Source: Reyranella sp. (GTDB taxonomy: Bacteria > Pseudomonadota > Alphaproteobacteria > Reyranellales > Reyranellaceae). From it: DNA of 55,347 nucleotides. The stretch covers positions 1-55,347 of the forward strand of contig JALHMO010000017.1 of the NCBI GenBank assembly GCA_022844015.1, in the 5' to 3' direction. How positions within the stretch are numbered: the first letter of the stretch is position 1; every line of letters starts with the position of its first letter. Shown here one piece after another: positions 43,832-52,170 of the stretch. The position numbers and the translations under genes were made by a program. Below the pieces are notes generated by a model. It searched no databases. It saw only the letters and a program-made list of their open reading frames with translations, and was not told the DNA's origin.

Positions 43832-44821
43832 ATGAATAAAGTCGATCGTCGCAGGTTCCTGGGTGGAGCCGCGGGAATGGGCAGTCTGGTGATGACTGGC
43901 GGCCTCGCTGCCCCGGCGCGAGCTGCCGGCGCGCTCACCGTCGGCGTGCTGATCCCGGGCTCGAAGTCCGACAAGGGCTGGATGGAGTCCGGCTACGACG
44001 GTCTCAAGGCGGTCGAGAAGAAGCTCGGCGCGAAGGTCACCGCCAAGTTCATCGAGAACGTGAAGTTCGGCGACATGGAGCAGGTGCTGGTGACGCTTGC
44101 CGGCCGGAACGAGATGGTGATCGGCGTCGGCGGCCAGACCCAGGCATCGGTCTTCAAGGTGGCGCCGCGCTTCCCCAAGGTGAAGTTCGCCATCATCGGC
44201 GGCAACGCCGATCCGAAGAAGCCGGACAACGTGTCGGGCTACGACGTCCGCCAGGCCGAGATCGCTTTCGTCGCCGGCGCGGCGGCGGCGATGCTGTCCA
44301 AGACCGGCGGCGTCTCCTATGTCGGCGGCCTGGAAATTCCCGCCATCAAGAATGCCGGCATCGAGTTCGGCAACGGCGCACGCTATATCAAGCCCGGCAT
44401 CAAGTACTTCGAGAGCTATACCGGCGACTTCGACGACGTCGCCAAGGCCAAGGAAGCGACGCTGGCGGCCATCTCGCAGGGCGCCGACATCCACTATCAC
44501 ATCCTCAATCTCGGCCTGCGCGGCATGGAGCAGGCGGCGCGCGAGAAGGGCACGCACATCATCGGCAGCTACACCGACCGCTGCGGTACCGATCCGCTCT
44601 ATGTCGCCTATTCGATAACCGGCGTCGGCTTCCAGGTCGAGTACGCCATCGAGCAGGCGGTCGCCGGCACGTGGAAGCCGGAGTTCAAGCCGTTCGGTCT
44701 CGCCATGGGGCCGCAGGCCTCCGACATGATCGTCTGCAAGGCGACGCCCGAGCAGAAGGCCAAGCTCGACGAGATCAAGAAGGACCTGCTCTCCGGCAAG
44801 ATCAAGGTGCTGGACGCCTGA
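43832..44821 (+). CDS. BMP-family ABC importer substrate-binding protein (nucleoside/purine type)
   Basis: 329 residues. Tat-like leader DRRRFLGGAAGMGSLVMTGGLAAPARA, then the BMP/Med fold: VGVLIPGSKSDKGWMESGYDGLKAVEKKLGAKV, IGVGGQTQASVFKVAPRFPKVKFAIIGG, DNVSGYDVRQAEIAFVAGAAAAMLSK. Known ligands of the family are nucleosides, purines and related ureides. GGGAGCGGAAGAA precedes ATG 43832. It is driven by the sigma-54 promoter just upstream, and a family B repeat separates it from its ATPase gene. Confidence 0.92.
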   Translation: MNKVDRRRFLGGAAGMGSLVMTGGLAAPARAAGALTVGVLIPGSKSDKGWMESGYDGLKAVEKKLGAKVTAKFIENVKFGDMEQVLVTLAGRNEMVIGVGGQTQASVFKVAPRFPKVKFAIIGGNADPKKPDNVSGYDVRQAEIAFVAGAAAAMLSKTGGVSYVGGLEIPAIKNAGIEFGNGARYIKPGIKYFESYTGDFDDVAKAKEATLAAISQGADIHYHILNLGLRGMEQAAREKGTHIIGSYTDRCGTDPLYVAYSITGVGFQVEYAIEQAVAGTWKPEFKPFGLAMGPQASDMIVCKATPEQKAKLDEIKKDLLSGKIKVLDA

Positions 44822-44877
44822 CGTTCGGAGTTCCTCCTCCATCGGACAGGCACCGGCTTCGGATACGACAAACATCA

Positions 44878-45019
44878 CCGTCATCCCGAGCGGAGCCGCC
44901 CGATCCGGCGCTGTTCACAGCGCCATTGGCGGCGTAGTCGAGGGACCTTTCCTGATGATGCAGCACGATGAAGGGTCCCTCCAGCGCCTCGCTGCGCTCG
45001 GCTTCGGTCGTGATGACGG
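44878..45019. repeat. Dispersed inverted repeat, family B (copy 3), inside the BMP operon
   Basis: It starts CCGTCATCCCGAGCGGAGCC and ends CGGCTTCGGTCGTGATGACGG in inverse orientation, with internal GAGGGACC and GGGTCCCTC arms. It occupies the gap between the binding-protein stop (44821) and the ATPase start (45077), where an RNA hairpin could protect the receptor message and reduce read-through. Confidence 0.75.
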
Positions 45020-45076
45020 TTCCTTTCAAGCGCCATCGCCCAGGCAAGTCGGCGGAGGCGAGCGGGAAGAAGACGC

Positions 45077-46654
45077 GTGACGCAATCGACAACCGCTGAA
45101 CCCCCGCTGCTCGCCCTCGACGGGCTCGGCAAGCGCTTCGGCAGCCTGCAGGCGCTCGAGGGCGTGAGCCTCGGGGTGCGCGCCGGCACGGTGCAATGCC
45201 TGCTGGGCGAGAACGGTGCCGGCAAGTCGACGCTCTGCAACCTGATCTTCGGCGTCTACGGGCGATCCGCCGGGCACATGGCCTTCGGCGGCGCACCGTG
45301 GGCGCCGGCCAGCCCGGCGGTGGCGCTCGAGCGCGGCATCGCCATGGTGCACCAGCATTTCAGCCTGGTGCCGCGCATGACCGTGGTCGAGAACCTGATG
45401 CTGGGCCAGGTCAAGGGCATGCTGCATCGGCACGAGTTCGGCGCCCGCATCCGCGACATCGCCGAGCGCTTCGGCTTCGTGCTCGATCCCGACGCGGTGG
45501 TGGGCGAGCTGTCGGTCGGCGAGCGCCAGCGCGCCGAGATCGTCAAGTGCCTGATGCGCGATCCGCGCCTGCTGGTGCTCGACGAGCCGACCGCCGTGCT
45601 GCCGCCCGGCGAGATCGGCGCCCTGCTCGACATCTGCCGCCGCGTCGCCGATTCGGGCCGCGCCGTCATCCTGGTCACCCACAAGCTCGCGGAGATCGCC
45701 AAGGTGGCCGATCGCGTGGCCGTGCTGCGCGGCGGCCGCCTGGTCGCCGACGAAGACATGGCCGGGGCCGACATGGGCACGCTGGTCCATGCCATGGTCG
45801 GCCGCGAGGTGAAGCCCCTCGACGTGGCGCTGGCGGAGCCCGACGACGGCGTCGCCGATCAGCCGGCCGCTGCCGAAGCCACCGGCCCGCGCCGCTTCGC
45901 GCTGGTGTGCGACGGGCTCTCCGTCGAGGATCGCCATGGCGCCGTGCGCCTCGACAATTTCACGCTGGAGATTCGGCCCGGCGAGATCGTCGGCCTGGCC
46001 GGCGTCGAGGGCAACGGGCAGAGCGAGCTCGGCATGGTGCTCGCCGGTCTGCTGCGCCCGACCGAGGGCCGCTTCTACATGGGTGACGTCGAGCTCACCC
46101 ACGCCGGCGCCGCTGCGGTGACGGCGGCGGGCGGTGGCATCGTGCCCGAGGATCGCCACGCCGTGGCCTGCGTTACCGCCATGTCGGTCGCCGAGAACAT
46201 GTATCTCAACAAGCTCGGGCAGTTTACCCGCTTCGGCCTGCTGCACCGGCGCGCCCTCCATGCGGCGGCGGAGACCCAGATGCGCACCTTCGACGTGCGT
46301 GCTGCCGGCCCGGAGGTCGCCTTCTCCGGGTTGTCGGGCGGCAACCAGCAGAAGGCGGTGCTGGCGCGCGAGCTGACGCTCGATCCGCTGGTCGCCCTGG
46401 TGGCAGCCCAGCCGACGCGCGGCCTCGACATCAGCGCGGTCGAAGCGGTCTATCGCCAGATCCGCGCGGCGGCGCGCCGCGGCGTCGGCGTGCTGCTGAT
46501 CTCGAGCGAGCTCGACGAGCTGATCGCCGTCGCCGACCGGATCGCCGTGCTCTATCGCGGTCGCCTGGTCGGCGAGCGGCCGGCGGCGGCGGGCGAACGC
46601 GCCGCGATCGGGGCGCTGATGTCGGGTCAGGTCATGTCGGATCAAGCCGAATGA
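45077..46654 (+). CDS. BMP-type ABC importer ATPase, duplicated cassette
   Basis: 525 residues from GTG 45077 with two ATPase domains (RbsA/YufO type). Domain 1: LLGENGAGKSTLCNLI, AMVHQHFSLVPRMTVVENLML, LSVGERQRAEIVKCLMRDPRLLVLDEPTAVL. Domain 2: VGLAGVEGNGQSELGMVLAG (degenerate Walker A, as is normal in the family), GIVPEDRHAVACVTAMSVAENM, LSGGNQQKAVLARELTLDP. The usual acidic DEP of the second Walker B is replaced by VALVAAQPTRGLD, a common feature of these proteins. Stop overlaps the next ATG (ATGA). Confidence 0.93.
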   Translation: MTQSTTAEPPLLALDGLGKRFGSLQALEGVSLGVRAGTVQCLLGENGAGKSTLCNLIFGVYGRSAGHMAFGGAPWAPASPAVALERGIAMVHQHFSLVPRMTVVENLMLGQVKGMLHRHEFGARIRDIAERFGFVLDPDAVVGELSVGERQRAEIVKCLMRDPRLLVLDEPTAVLPPGEIGALLDICRRVADSGRAVILVTHKLAEIAKVADRVAVLRGGRLVADEDMAGADMGTLVHAMVGREVKPLDVALAEPDDGVADQPAAAEATGPRRFALVCDGLSVEDRHGAVRLDNFTLEIRPGEIVGLAGVEGNGQSELGMVLAGLLRPTEGRFYMGDVELTHAGAAAVTAAGGGIVPEDRHAVACVTAMSVAENMYLNKLGQFTRFGLLHRRALHAAAETQMRTFDVRAAGPEVAFSGLSGGNQQKAVLARELTLDPLVALVAAQPTRGLDISAVEAVYRQIRAAARRGVGVLLISSELDELIAVADRIAVLYRGRLVGERPAAAGERAAIGALMSGQVMSDQAE

Positions 46655-47739
46655 CCACGACCACGATCATGCTCTCGCTGCCCGACCGTCGGCGAATGGT
46701 CGGCGTGGCTGTGCCGTTCATCGCCGTCGCGGGCTCGCTGGCGATCGGCCTTTTGCTGGTCGCCGCCAGCGGCAAGTCGGTGCCCGAAGCGATCGAGGCA
46801 TTCCTCGATGGCGCCTTCGGCACGGCGTACGCGATCGGCGCCTCGATCAACCGCGCGGTGGCGCTGGCGCTGGTCGGGCTCGGGTTCATCCTGGCGTTTC
46901 GTGCCAACCTCACCAACGTCGGCGGCGAGGGACAGATCGCGGTCGGCGGCATCGTCGCGACGGCGATCGGGCTGTGGACGCCGATCTCCGATCTTCCGCT
47001 CGGTCTCGCGGTCGTCCTGCCGCTGCTCGGCGGCACGCTGGCCGGCGCCCTGTGGGGGGGCATCGCCGGCGTCATGAAGGTGCGCTTCGGCACCAACGAG
47101 GTGATCAGCACCCTGCTGCTGGGCTTCATCGCCCTGCTGCTCGTGTACTGGTGCGTGCAGTCGACAACTTTGCTGCGCCAGCCGCAGACCTCCTCGGCGA
47201 CCTTGCCGGAATCGCTGCCGATCGCCGATGCGGTCAAGCTGCCCGGCCTGACCGGGTCTCCCGAATCGCCGTTGCATATCGGGCTGGTGATCTGCCTGCT
47301 GCTGGCCGGCGTCACGGCGGTGGTGCTGCAACGCTCGACCTTCGGCCTGCGCCTGCGCGCCATCGGGCTCAACGAGCTGGCGGCACGTCGCGCCGGCATG
47401 CCGGGCGGCATCCTCCTGGTCGTCGCGCTCGCGCTGGCCGGCGCCTTCGGTGGCCTCGCCGGCGCGATCATGCTGCAGGGCGAGCAGTACTATCTCAAGG
47501 CCGGCTTCTCCTCGGGCTATGGCTTCGACGGCCTGGTGGTCGGCCTGCTGTCGCGCGGCTCGACCGTGGGCGTGCTGGCCGGCGCGCTGTTCTTCGGCTT
47601 CCTGCGCTCGGGCGGCATCTCGATGGAGATCATGGCCGGCGTGCCGGCGGCGCTGACCCTCGTCATCCAGGGGCTGATCGTGATCGCCGTCGCCGGCTCG
47701 GTCATCCTTGTCGAGCGGCTCGAGCGGGGAGGGCGGTGA
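46651..47739 (+). CDS. BMP-type ABC importer permease 1
   Basis: 362 residues, about nine hydrophobic segments. Typical motifs are LVGLGFILAFRANLTNVGGEGQIAVGGIVATAIGL, FGTNEVISTLLLGFIALLLVYW and GLRLRAIGLNELAARRAGMPGGILLVVALALAGAFGGLAGAIMLQGEQYYLKAGFSSGYGFDGLVVGLL, as in YufP-type nucleoside permeases. It starts in the ATPase stop codon (ATGA) and its TGA overlaps the second permease start by one base. Confidence 0.93.
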   Translation: MTTTTIMLSLPDRRRMVGVAVPFIAVAGSLAIGLLLVAASGKSVPEAIEAFLDGAFGTAYAIGASINRAVALALVGLGFILAFRANLTNVGGEGQIAVGGIVATAIGLWTPISDLPLGLAVVLPLLGGTLAGALWGGIAGVMKVRFGTNEVISTLLLGFIALLLVYWCVQSTTLLRQPQTSSATLPESLPIADAVKLPGLTGSPESPLHIGLVICLLLAGVTAVVLQRSTFGLRLRAIGLNELAARRAGMPGGILLVVALALAGAFGGLAGAIMLQGEQYYLKAGFSSGYGFDGLVVGLLSRGSTVGVLAGALFFGFLRSGGISMEIMAGVPAALTLVIQGLIVIAVAGSVILVERLERGGR

Positions 47740-48659
47740 TGGAAGAGACGCTCGCCATCTTCATCGCCTCGACCTTGCGTCTCGGCATGCCGCTGATGCT
47801 GGCGGCAAGCGGCGAGCTGGTGTCCGAGCGCGCCGGCGTGCTGAACCTCAGCCTCGAAGGCATGATGCTGACGGCGGCCTTCTTCGGCGCGCTGGGCTCG
47901 TGGGCGACCGGCAACCCGTATCTCGGCGTCGGCTGCGCCGTGCTCGCTTCGCTCTGCGTTGCCGCCGTGCAGGCGTGGCTCAGCGTCGACCTGCGCGCCA
48001 ACCAGCTGGTGGTCGGAATTGGCTTCAACATCCTGGCGCTCGGCGCGACGACGCTGCTCTACCGCGTCATCTTCGGCGGCCTGTCGCGCGAGGAGATCCC
48101 CGGGCTGCCCAAGCTCGCGGTCGACGGCCTGAGCAACCTGCCGTTTGCCGGCACGGCGTTCTTCCAGCAATCCGTCATCGTCTATTTCGGCCTGGCACTG
48201 ATGGTGCTGATCTGGGTGATCCTAAATCACACCTCGTTCGGCCTCGCCGTGCGCGCCGTCGGCGACGAGCCGCTGAGCGCCGACAAGGCGGGAATCCCGG
48301 TGGCGCGCACGCGCCGGCTCGCCGTGCTGGTTGCCGGCGCGATGGCAGGCCTCGCCGGCGCCTTCATCTCGATTGCCGACATCCATACCTTCACCGAGAA
48401 CATGACCAACGGCGCGGGCTACCTCGCGCTCGCCGCGGTGATCTTCGGCGGATGGAACATCGGCCGCACCATCGCCGCCTGCCTGCTGTTCGGCGCCGCC
48501 ACGGCCCTGCAGTTCCAGCTGCCGGCGATGGGCATCGTCGTGCCGACCGCCTTCCTGCTGATGCTGCCCTATCTGCTGGCGCTGCTCGCGGTGGCGGGCG
48601 TCGTCGGCCGTCTCGAGCCGCCGACCGCGCTCACGCTGCCGTTCCGGCGTGGCAAGTGA
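47739..48659 (+). CDS. BMP-type ABC importer permease 2
   Basis: 306 residues, about eight membrane segments. It opens with LRLGMPLMLAASGELVSERAGVLNLSLEGMMLTAAFFGALGSW, the YufQ-type signature, with the conserved loop FGLAVRAVGDEPLSADKAGIPVARTRRLAVLVAGAMAGLAGAFIS and the selectivity segment AALAAVIFGGWNIGRT-like AVIFGGWNIGRT. It forms the channel with permease 1. The amidase start follows 10 bases after its stop, so the enzyme belongs to this operon. Confidence 0.93.
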   Translation: MEETLAIFIASTLRLGMPLMLAASGELVSERAGVLNLSLEGMMLTAAFFGALGSWATGNPYLGVGCAVLASLCVAAVQAWLSVDLRANQLVVGIGFNILALGATTLLYRVIFGGLSREEIPGLPKLAVDGLSNLPFAGTAFFQQSVIVYFGLALMVLIWVILNHTSFGLAVRAVGDEPLSADKAGIPVARTRRLAVLVAGAMAGLAGAFISIADIHTFTENMTNGAGYLALAAVIFGGWNIGRTIAACLLFGAATALQFQLPAMGIVVPTAFLLMLPYLLALLAVAGVVGRLEPPTALTLPFRRGK

Positions 48660-48669
48660 GCGGAGCGCC

Positions 48670-50070
48670 ATGGTCGCGGACTATGGTGCCTTCGTCCCCG
48701 GCCTGCGCGCAAGGATTGCGCCGCTCGGGGCGGGGCCGCTCGACGGGCTCACCTTCGTCGTCAAGGATCTGATCGACGTCGCCGGCCATGTCACCGGCGC
48801 CGGCAATCCCGACTGGGCGGCGCGCCAGAGCCCTGCCATGCGGTCGGCGCCGGTCGTCGAGCGGTTGCTGCGTGCCGGTGCCGGGCTGGTCGGCAAGACG
48901 GTGACCGACGAGCTCGCCTTCAGCCTCGAGGGCGAGAACGCTCACTTCGGCACGCCGGTCAATCCGCGCGCGCCGGATCACCTGCCCGGCGGCTCGTCGA
49001 GCGGCTCGGCGGTGGCCGTCGCGGCCGGCCTCGCCGATCTCGGCCTCGGCACCGATACCGGCGGCTCGGTGCGCGTGCCGGCGAGCTTCTGCGGCCTGTT
49101 CGGCTGGCGCCCGACCCACGGCCGGCTGTCGATGGAGGGTGTGGTCCCGTTTGCGCCGAGCTACGACACGGTCGGCCTGCTCGCGCGGGATGCGGTCAAC
49201 CTGCGGCGGGCTGCCCGGTGCCTGCTGGGCTCGACCGGGAGCGAAGGAGAGCGCCATTCACCTGCCGGAGGTGCACCCCCAGGCGCCAAGTTTGGCGAAG
49301 GAGCGCGTCATGCGCCGGCAGCGCGCCACTCCAGTGGCGCTCATTGGGTGTGTGATCGACGGGAAGAGCGCCCCAGGCGTGGCGCGCTCCCAGCGGAAGG
49401 ACTATCGGCCGCTCCTGGAAGGTTACCAGGCTCGGCGACTACGAGCGGCGCGACCCCAGCCAAGGCTGACGAGGGTCGGCTGGCGCGCCGCTACGTGATT
49501 GCGCGTGACGCCTTTGTGCTCGCCGATCCTGCGGCGGGCACTGTGCTGCGCACAGCGGTAAGGGCACTGGGGACGCACGAGGAGGTCGATGTCTTCGCCG
49601 GCAGGCCCGGCGACTTCGTCGACGCCTATTCCCGTCTGCAGGGCCTCGACATTGCCGCCACGCACGACGCATTCCTCGCCAGCGGCCCGCGCTTCGGGCC
49701 GACGATTCAGCCGCGCTTCGACCTTGTGCGCGCGCTCGATCCGCAATGTGGCGCGCGATGGGATGCGTGGCGCGCGGCGACAGCCGATCGCCTGCACCGG
49801 CTGCTGCCGCCGGGGACCTTCCTGCTGCTGCCGGCGACACCATCGACCGCGCCGCGCCGCTTCCTGCGCGGCGACAAGGCGGGCCGCTTCTACGCCACAG
49901 CGCTCACCTTGAGCTCCGTTGCAGGACACGCTCGCCTGCCGGCCGTGAGCATCCCGGTCGCCGCCCTCGATGGTCTGCCGCTCGGCCTCGGCATCGTCGC
50001 CGGTCCGGGTCAGGACGAGGCGCTGCTCGATGTCGTCGTCGAGGCTTCGGCGGGCGCGCTCGGAGCTTGA
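48670..50070 (+). CDS. Amidase-signature hydrolase with in-frame repeat insertion
   Basis: 466 residues. The Ser-Ser-Lys triad is intact: K32 (VVKDLIDVAG), cis-serine about S109 (PGGSSSGSAVAV) and nucleophile S133 (TGGSVRVPASFCGLFGWRPTHGR). Between residues about 190 and 272 lies an 80-residue, charge- and Gly/Ala-rich segment without family character, which contains a translated family D repeat; the conserved fold resumes at RLARRYVIARDAFVLADP. The enzyme should hydrolyse an amide brought in by the BMP-type importer. ATG 48670 (MVADYGAFVPGL) is preferred over the in-frame GTG 48649, which lies within the permease gene. Confidence 0.88.
   Translation: MVADYGAFVPGLRARIAPLGAGPLDGLTFVVKDLIDVAGHVTGAGNPDWAARQSPAMRSAPVVERLLRAGAGLVGKTVTDELAFSLEGENAHFGTPVNPRAPDHLPGGSSSGSAVAVAAGLADLGLGTDTGGSVRVPASFCGLFGWRPTHGRLSMEGVVPFAPSYDTVGLLARDAVNLRRAARCLLGSTGSEGERHSPAGGAPPGAKFGEGARHAPAARHSSGAHWVCDRREERPRRGALPAEGLSAAPGRLPGSATTSGATPAKADEGRLARRYVIARDAFVLADPAAGTVLRTAVRALGTHEEVDVFAGRPGDFVDAYSRLQGLDIAATHDAFLASGPRFGPTIQPRFDLVRALDPQCGARWDAWRAATADRLHRLLPPGTFLLLPATPSTAPRRFLRGDKAGRFYATALTLSSVAGHARLPAVSIPVAALDGLPLGLGIVAGPGQDEALLDVVVEASAGALGA
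49317..49393. repeat. Family D repeat inserted in frame within the amidase gene
   Basis: The arms GCGCGCCAC (49321-49329) and GTGGCGCGC (49379-49387) enclose GATCGACGGGAAGAGCGCC. The first 20 bases from 49321 equal those of the copy at 53534-53553, and the inner segment matches the copy at 24366-24441 in 18 of 19 positions. It encodes about residues 217-242 of the amidase without breaking the frame. Confidence 0.75.
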
Positions 50071-50081
50071 TCGGCCCCGCG

Positions 50082-50248
50082 GCGAGCAGCTGCGCTTCGC
50101 CCGCCGCCTCGGCAATGGCGCCGGGCAGGGACGCCGGCGTAAAGGTGCGCAGGCCGGCGGCGCGGCGCGCCGGGCTTTCGCCATTGCGGTGCTCGCGATC
50201 GATGCCGACCAGCAGGCCGATGCCGAGCGCCACCGGGAACCCGGGCAC
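50082..50248 (-). pseudogene. N-terminal remnant of an MgtC/DUF4010-type membrane protein
   Basis: On the minus strand from GTG 50248 the frame reads VALGIGLLVGIDREHRNGESPARRAAGLRTFTPASLPGAIAEAAGEAQLLAAG. This matches the first helix and the conserved LGxxR loop of MgtC/SapB-DUF4010 proteins. Beyond about 50082 the frame enters the antisense of the amidase 3' end and loses family character, so about 55 residues of a roughly 400-residue protein remain. No ribosome binding site is evident. The rest of the 293-base gap between amidase and the Ugp-like genes holds nothing recognisable. Confidence 0.55.
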
Positions 50249-50363
50249 GAGAGAGTGAAGATCGCGCGTGGCCCGCGATTATCCCCATAGCGCGCCGGAC
50301 GTCACGCAAAGGTAGTTGTCCTGTAATCGTTCCTTGTTCCATCCGGCCTAGGCATCGCACGAG

Positions 50364-51320
50364 ATGAGCATGAGCGTGGCCGGTGCGACCGGGGCCCTCG
50401 AATCCGTGCAGGATCGCCTGCGGGCGAAGGCGACATCGATGCGGCGGCGCAGGATGCGCCTGCTGCCGTACGCGCTGCTCGCACCCTCGCTGCTGTTCCT
50501 TGCCCTCTTCACCTACCTGCCGATCGTGCGCGTGCTGGTCGACTCGCTGTTCGACAAGCCGCACGGCACCGGCGCGGGGGAGGCTTTCGTCGGCCTCGGC
50601 AACTACGCCAGGGTGCTCGCCGATCCGGCATTCCGCCAGGCTGCGCTGAACAACCTCGTCTATGCGCTGGGCGTGCTGATCCCGACCCTGGTGCTGGCGC
50701 TGGCGTTCGCGCTCGCCGTGCAGCGCTCGACGCGCCTGTCGGCGGTGCTGCGCACGATCTTCTTCCTCCCCTCGCTGGTGCCGCTGGTCGCGGCGGCCTC
50801 GCTGTTCTTCTTCATCTTCCTGCCGGGCGTCGGGCTGCTCGACCACTACCTCGCCAAGCTCGGGCTCAGCGGGCCGAACTGGCTCGGCAACTCCGACGTC
50901 GCGCTGTGGTCGGTGATCGGCCTCACCGTGTGGAAGAACGCCGGCTACTACATGCTGTTCTACATCGCCGGCCTGCAGAACGTGCCGCGTGACACGCTCG
51001 AGGCCGCGATGATCGACGGCGCCAATGCCTGGCAGCGCCTTCGCTTCGTCATCCTGCCGGCGCTGGCGCCGACCACGGCCTTCGTCACCGTGATCGCCCT
51101 CATCCAGCTCCTGACCAGCGTCGACCACGTGATCGTGCTGACCCGCGGCGGCCCGTCCAACGCCACCAACCTGGTGCTCTATTACATCTTCCAGGCGGCG
51201 CACGAGAATTTCGAGTACGGCAAGGCGGCCGCCGCCACCCTGATCAGCGTCGCGGTGCTGCTCGCGCTGTCGCTCGGCTCCCTGAGGGTCATGGAACGAG
51301 GAGCGCGGGGCAATGGCTAG
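50364..51320 (+). CDS. CUT1 ABC importer permease, UgpA-like
   Basis: 318 residues with about six membrane segments (LLPYALLAPSLLFLALFTYLPIVRVLVDSLF at the N-terminus). WGNSDVALWSV-like NWLGNSDVALWSVIGLTVWKNAGYYMLFYIAGLQNVPRDTLEAAMIDGANAWQRLRFVILPAL holds the EAA loop and is close to UgpA of glycerol-3-phosphate importers. It is the first gene of ugpA-ugpE-ugpB-phosphodiesterase. The 3' end overlaps the next gene by 8 bases. Confidence 0.88.
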   Translation: MSMSVAGATGALESVQDRLRAKATSMRRRRMRLLPYALLAPSLLFLALFTYLPIVRVLVDSLFDKPHGTGAGEAFVGLGNYARVLADPAFRQAALNNLVYALGVLIPTLVLALAFALAVQRSTRLSAVLRTIFFLPSLVPLVAAASLFFFIFLPGVGLLDHYLAKLGLSGPNWLGNSDVALWSVIGLTVWKNAGYYMLFYIAGLQNVPRDTLEAAMIDGANAWQRLRFVILPALAPTTAFVTVIALIQLLTSVDHVIVLTRGGPSNATNLVLYYIFQAAHENFEYGKAAAATLISVAVLLALSLGSLRVMERGARGNG

Positions 51321-52158
51321 GCACCAGCTCGCCAGACGCCTGCCCGGAGCGATGCTGGTCGCTCTGCTGTCGGCGGTCGCCTTCCTGTGGGCGAGCCCGT
51401 TCCTGTGGACCGTGGTGGCGTCGTTCCGGCCAGAGGGCGCGGGCAGCGCCGGCATGGCCTCGCTGCTCCCGGACTTCACGCCGACGCTCGAGAATTTCCG
51501 CAATGCGCTCGAGAGCGGCACGTTCGGTCTCTACTACGTCAACACCCTCGTCGTGGTGACCGGCCTGCTCGCCGTGCAGTGCGTCACGGTCAGCCTGGCG
51601 GGCTATGCCTTCGCGCGCCTGCGCTTTCCCGGGCGCGATGCGCTGTTCTACGCCTTCCTGCTGCAGCTCATGCTGGTGCCGCCGGCACTGATCGTGCCCA
51701 ACCTGCGCACCGTGGTCGATCTCGGCCTGTACGACAGCTTGCCCGGCGTCATGGCGCCGTACTTCGCCTCGGCCTTCGGCACCTTCCTGATGCGCCAGAC
51801 CTTCCTGGCCTTGCCGCGCGATTTCGAGGAGGCGGCTGCGATCGATGGCGCACCGTGGTGGGCGATCGTCTGGTACGTGCTGCTGCCGATGGCCAAGCCC
51901 GGGCTGATCGCCTTCGCCATCGTCTCGGTGACGGCGCACTGGAACGAGTTCCTGTGGCCCCTGATGGTGATCAACAGCCCTGCGAACCAGACGCTCACGA
52001 TCGGCCTCGCCGCCTTCACGCGCGGCGCCGAGGGCGGCAAGGAATGGGGCGTGCTGGCGGCCGGCACGCTCCTCGTCATGGCGCCGCTGGCAGTGGCATT
52101 CGTCACCTTCCAGCGCCGCTTCGTCGACAGCTTCGTTTTCAGTGGTGTGAAGGGCTAG
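51313..52158 (+). CDS. CUT1 ABC importer permease, UgpE-like
   Basis: 281 residues, about six membrane segments. EAA loop: PRDFEEAAAIDGAPWWAIVWYVLLPMAKPGLIAF; also HWNEFLWPLMVINSPANQTLTIGLAAFTRG, typical of UgpE/MalG permeases. It starts within the end of the UgpA-like gene and is followed 12 bases later by the binding-protein gene. Confidence 0.9.
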   Translation: MARHQLARRLPGAMLVALLSAVAFLWASPFLWTVVASFRPEGAGSAGMASLLPDFTPTLENFRNALESGTFGLYYVNTLVVVTGLLAVQCVTVSLAGYAFARLRFPGRDALFYAFLLQLMLVPPALIVPNLRTVVDLGLYDSLPGVMAPYFASAFGTFLMRQTFLALPRDFEEAAAIDGAPWWAIVWYVLLPMAKPGLIAFAIVSVTAHWNEFLWPLMVINSPANQTLTIGLAAFTRGAEGGKEWGVLAAGTLLVMAPLAVAFVTFQRRFVDSFVFSGVKG

Positions 52159-52170
52159 GAGGCCAGACCG

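Noticed and set aside
50300..50350. Possible Pho box (CTGTAAT... CTTGTT) before the UgpA-like gene
   Set aside because: Only one half-site is passable and the second half diverges too far from CTGTCAT to call.
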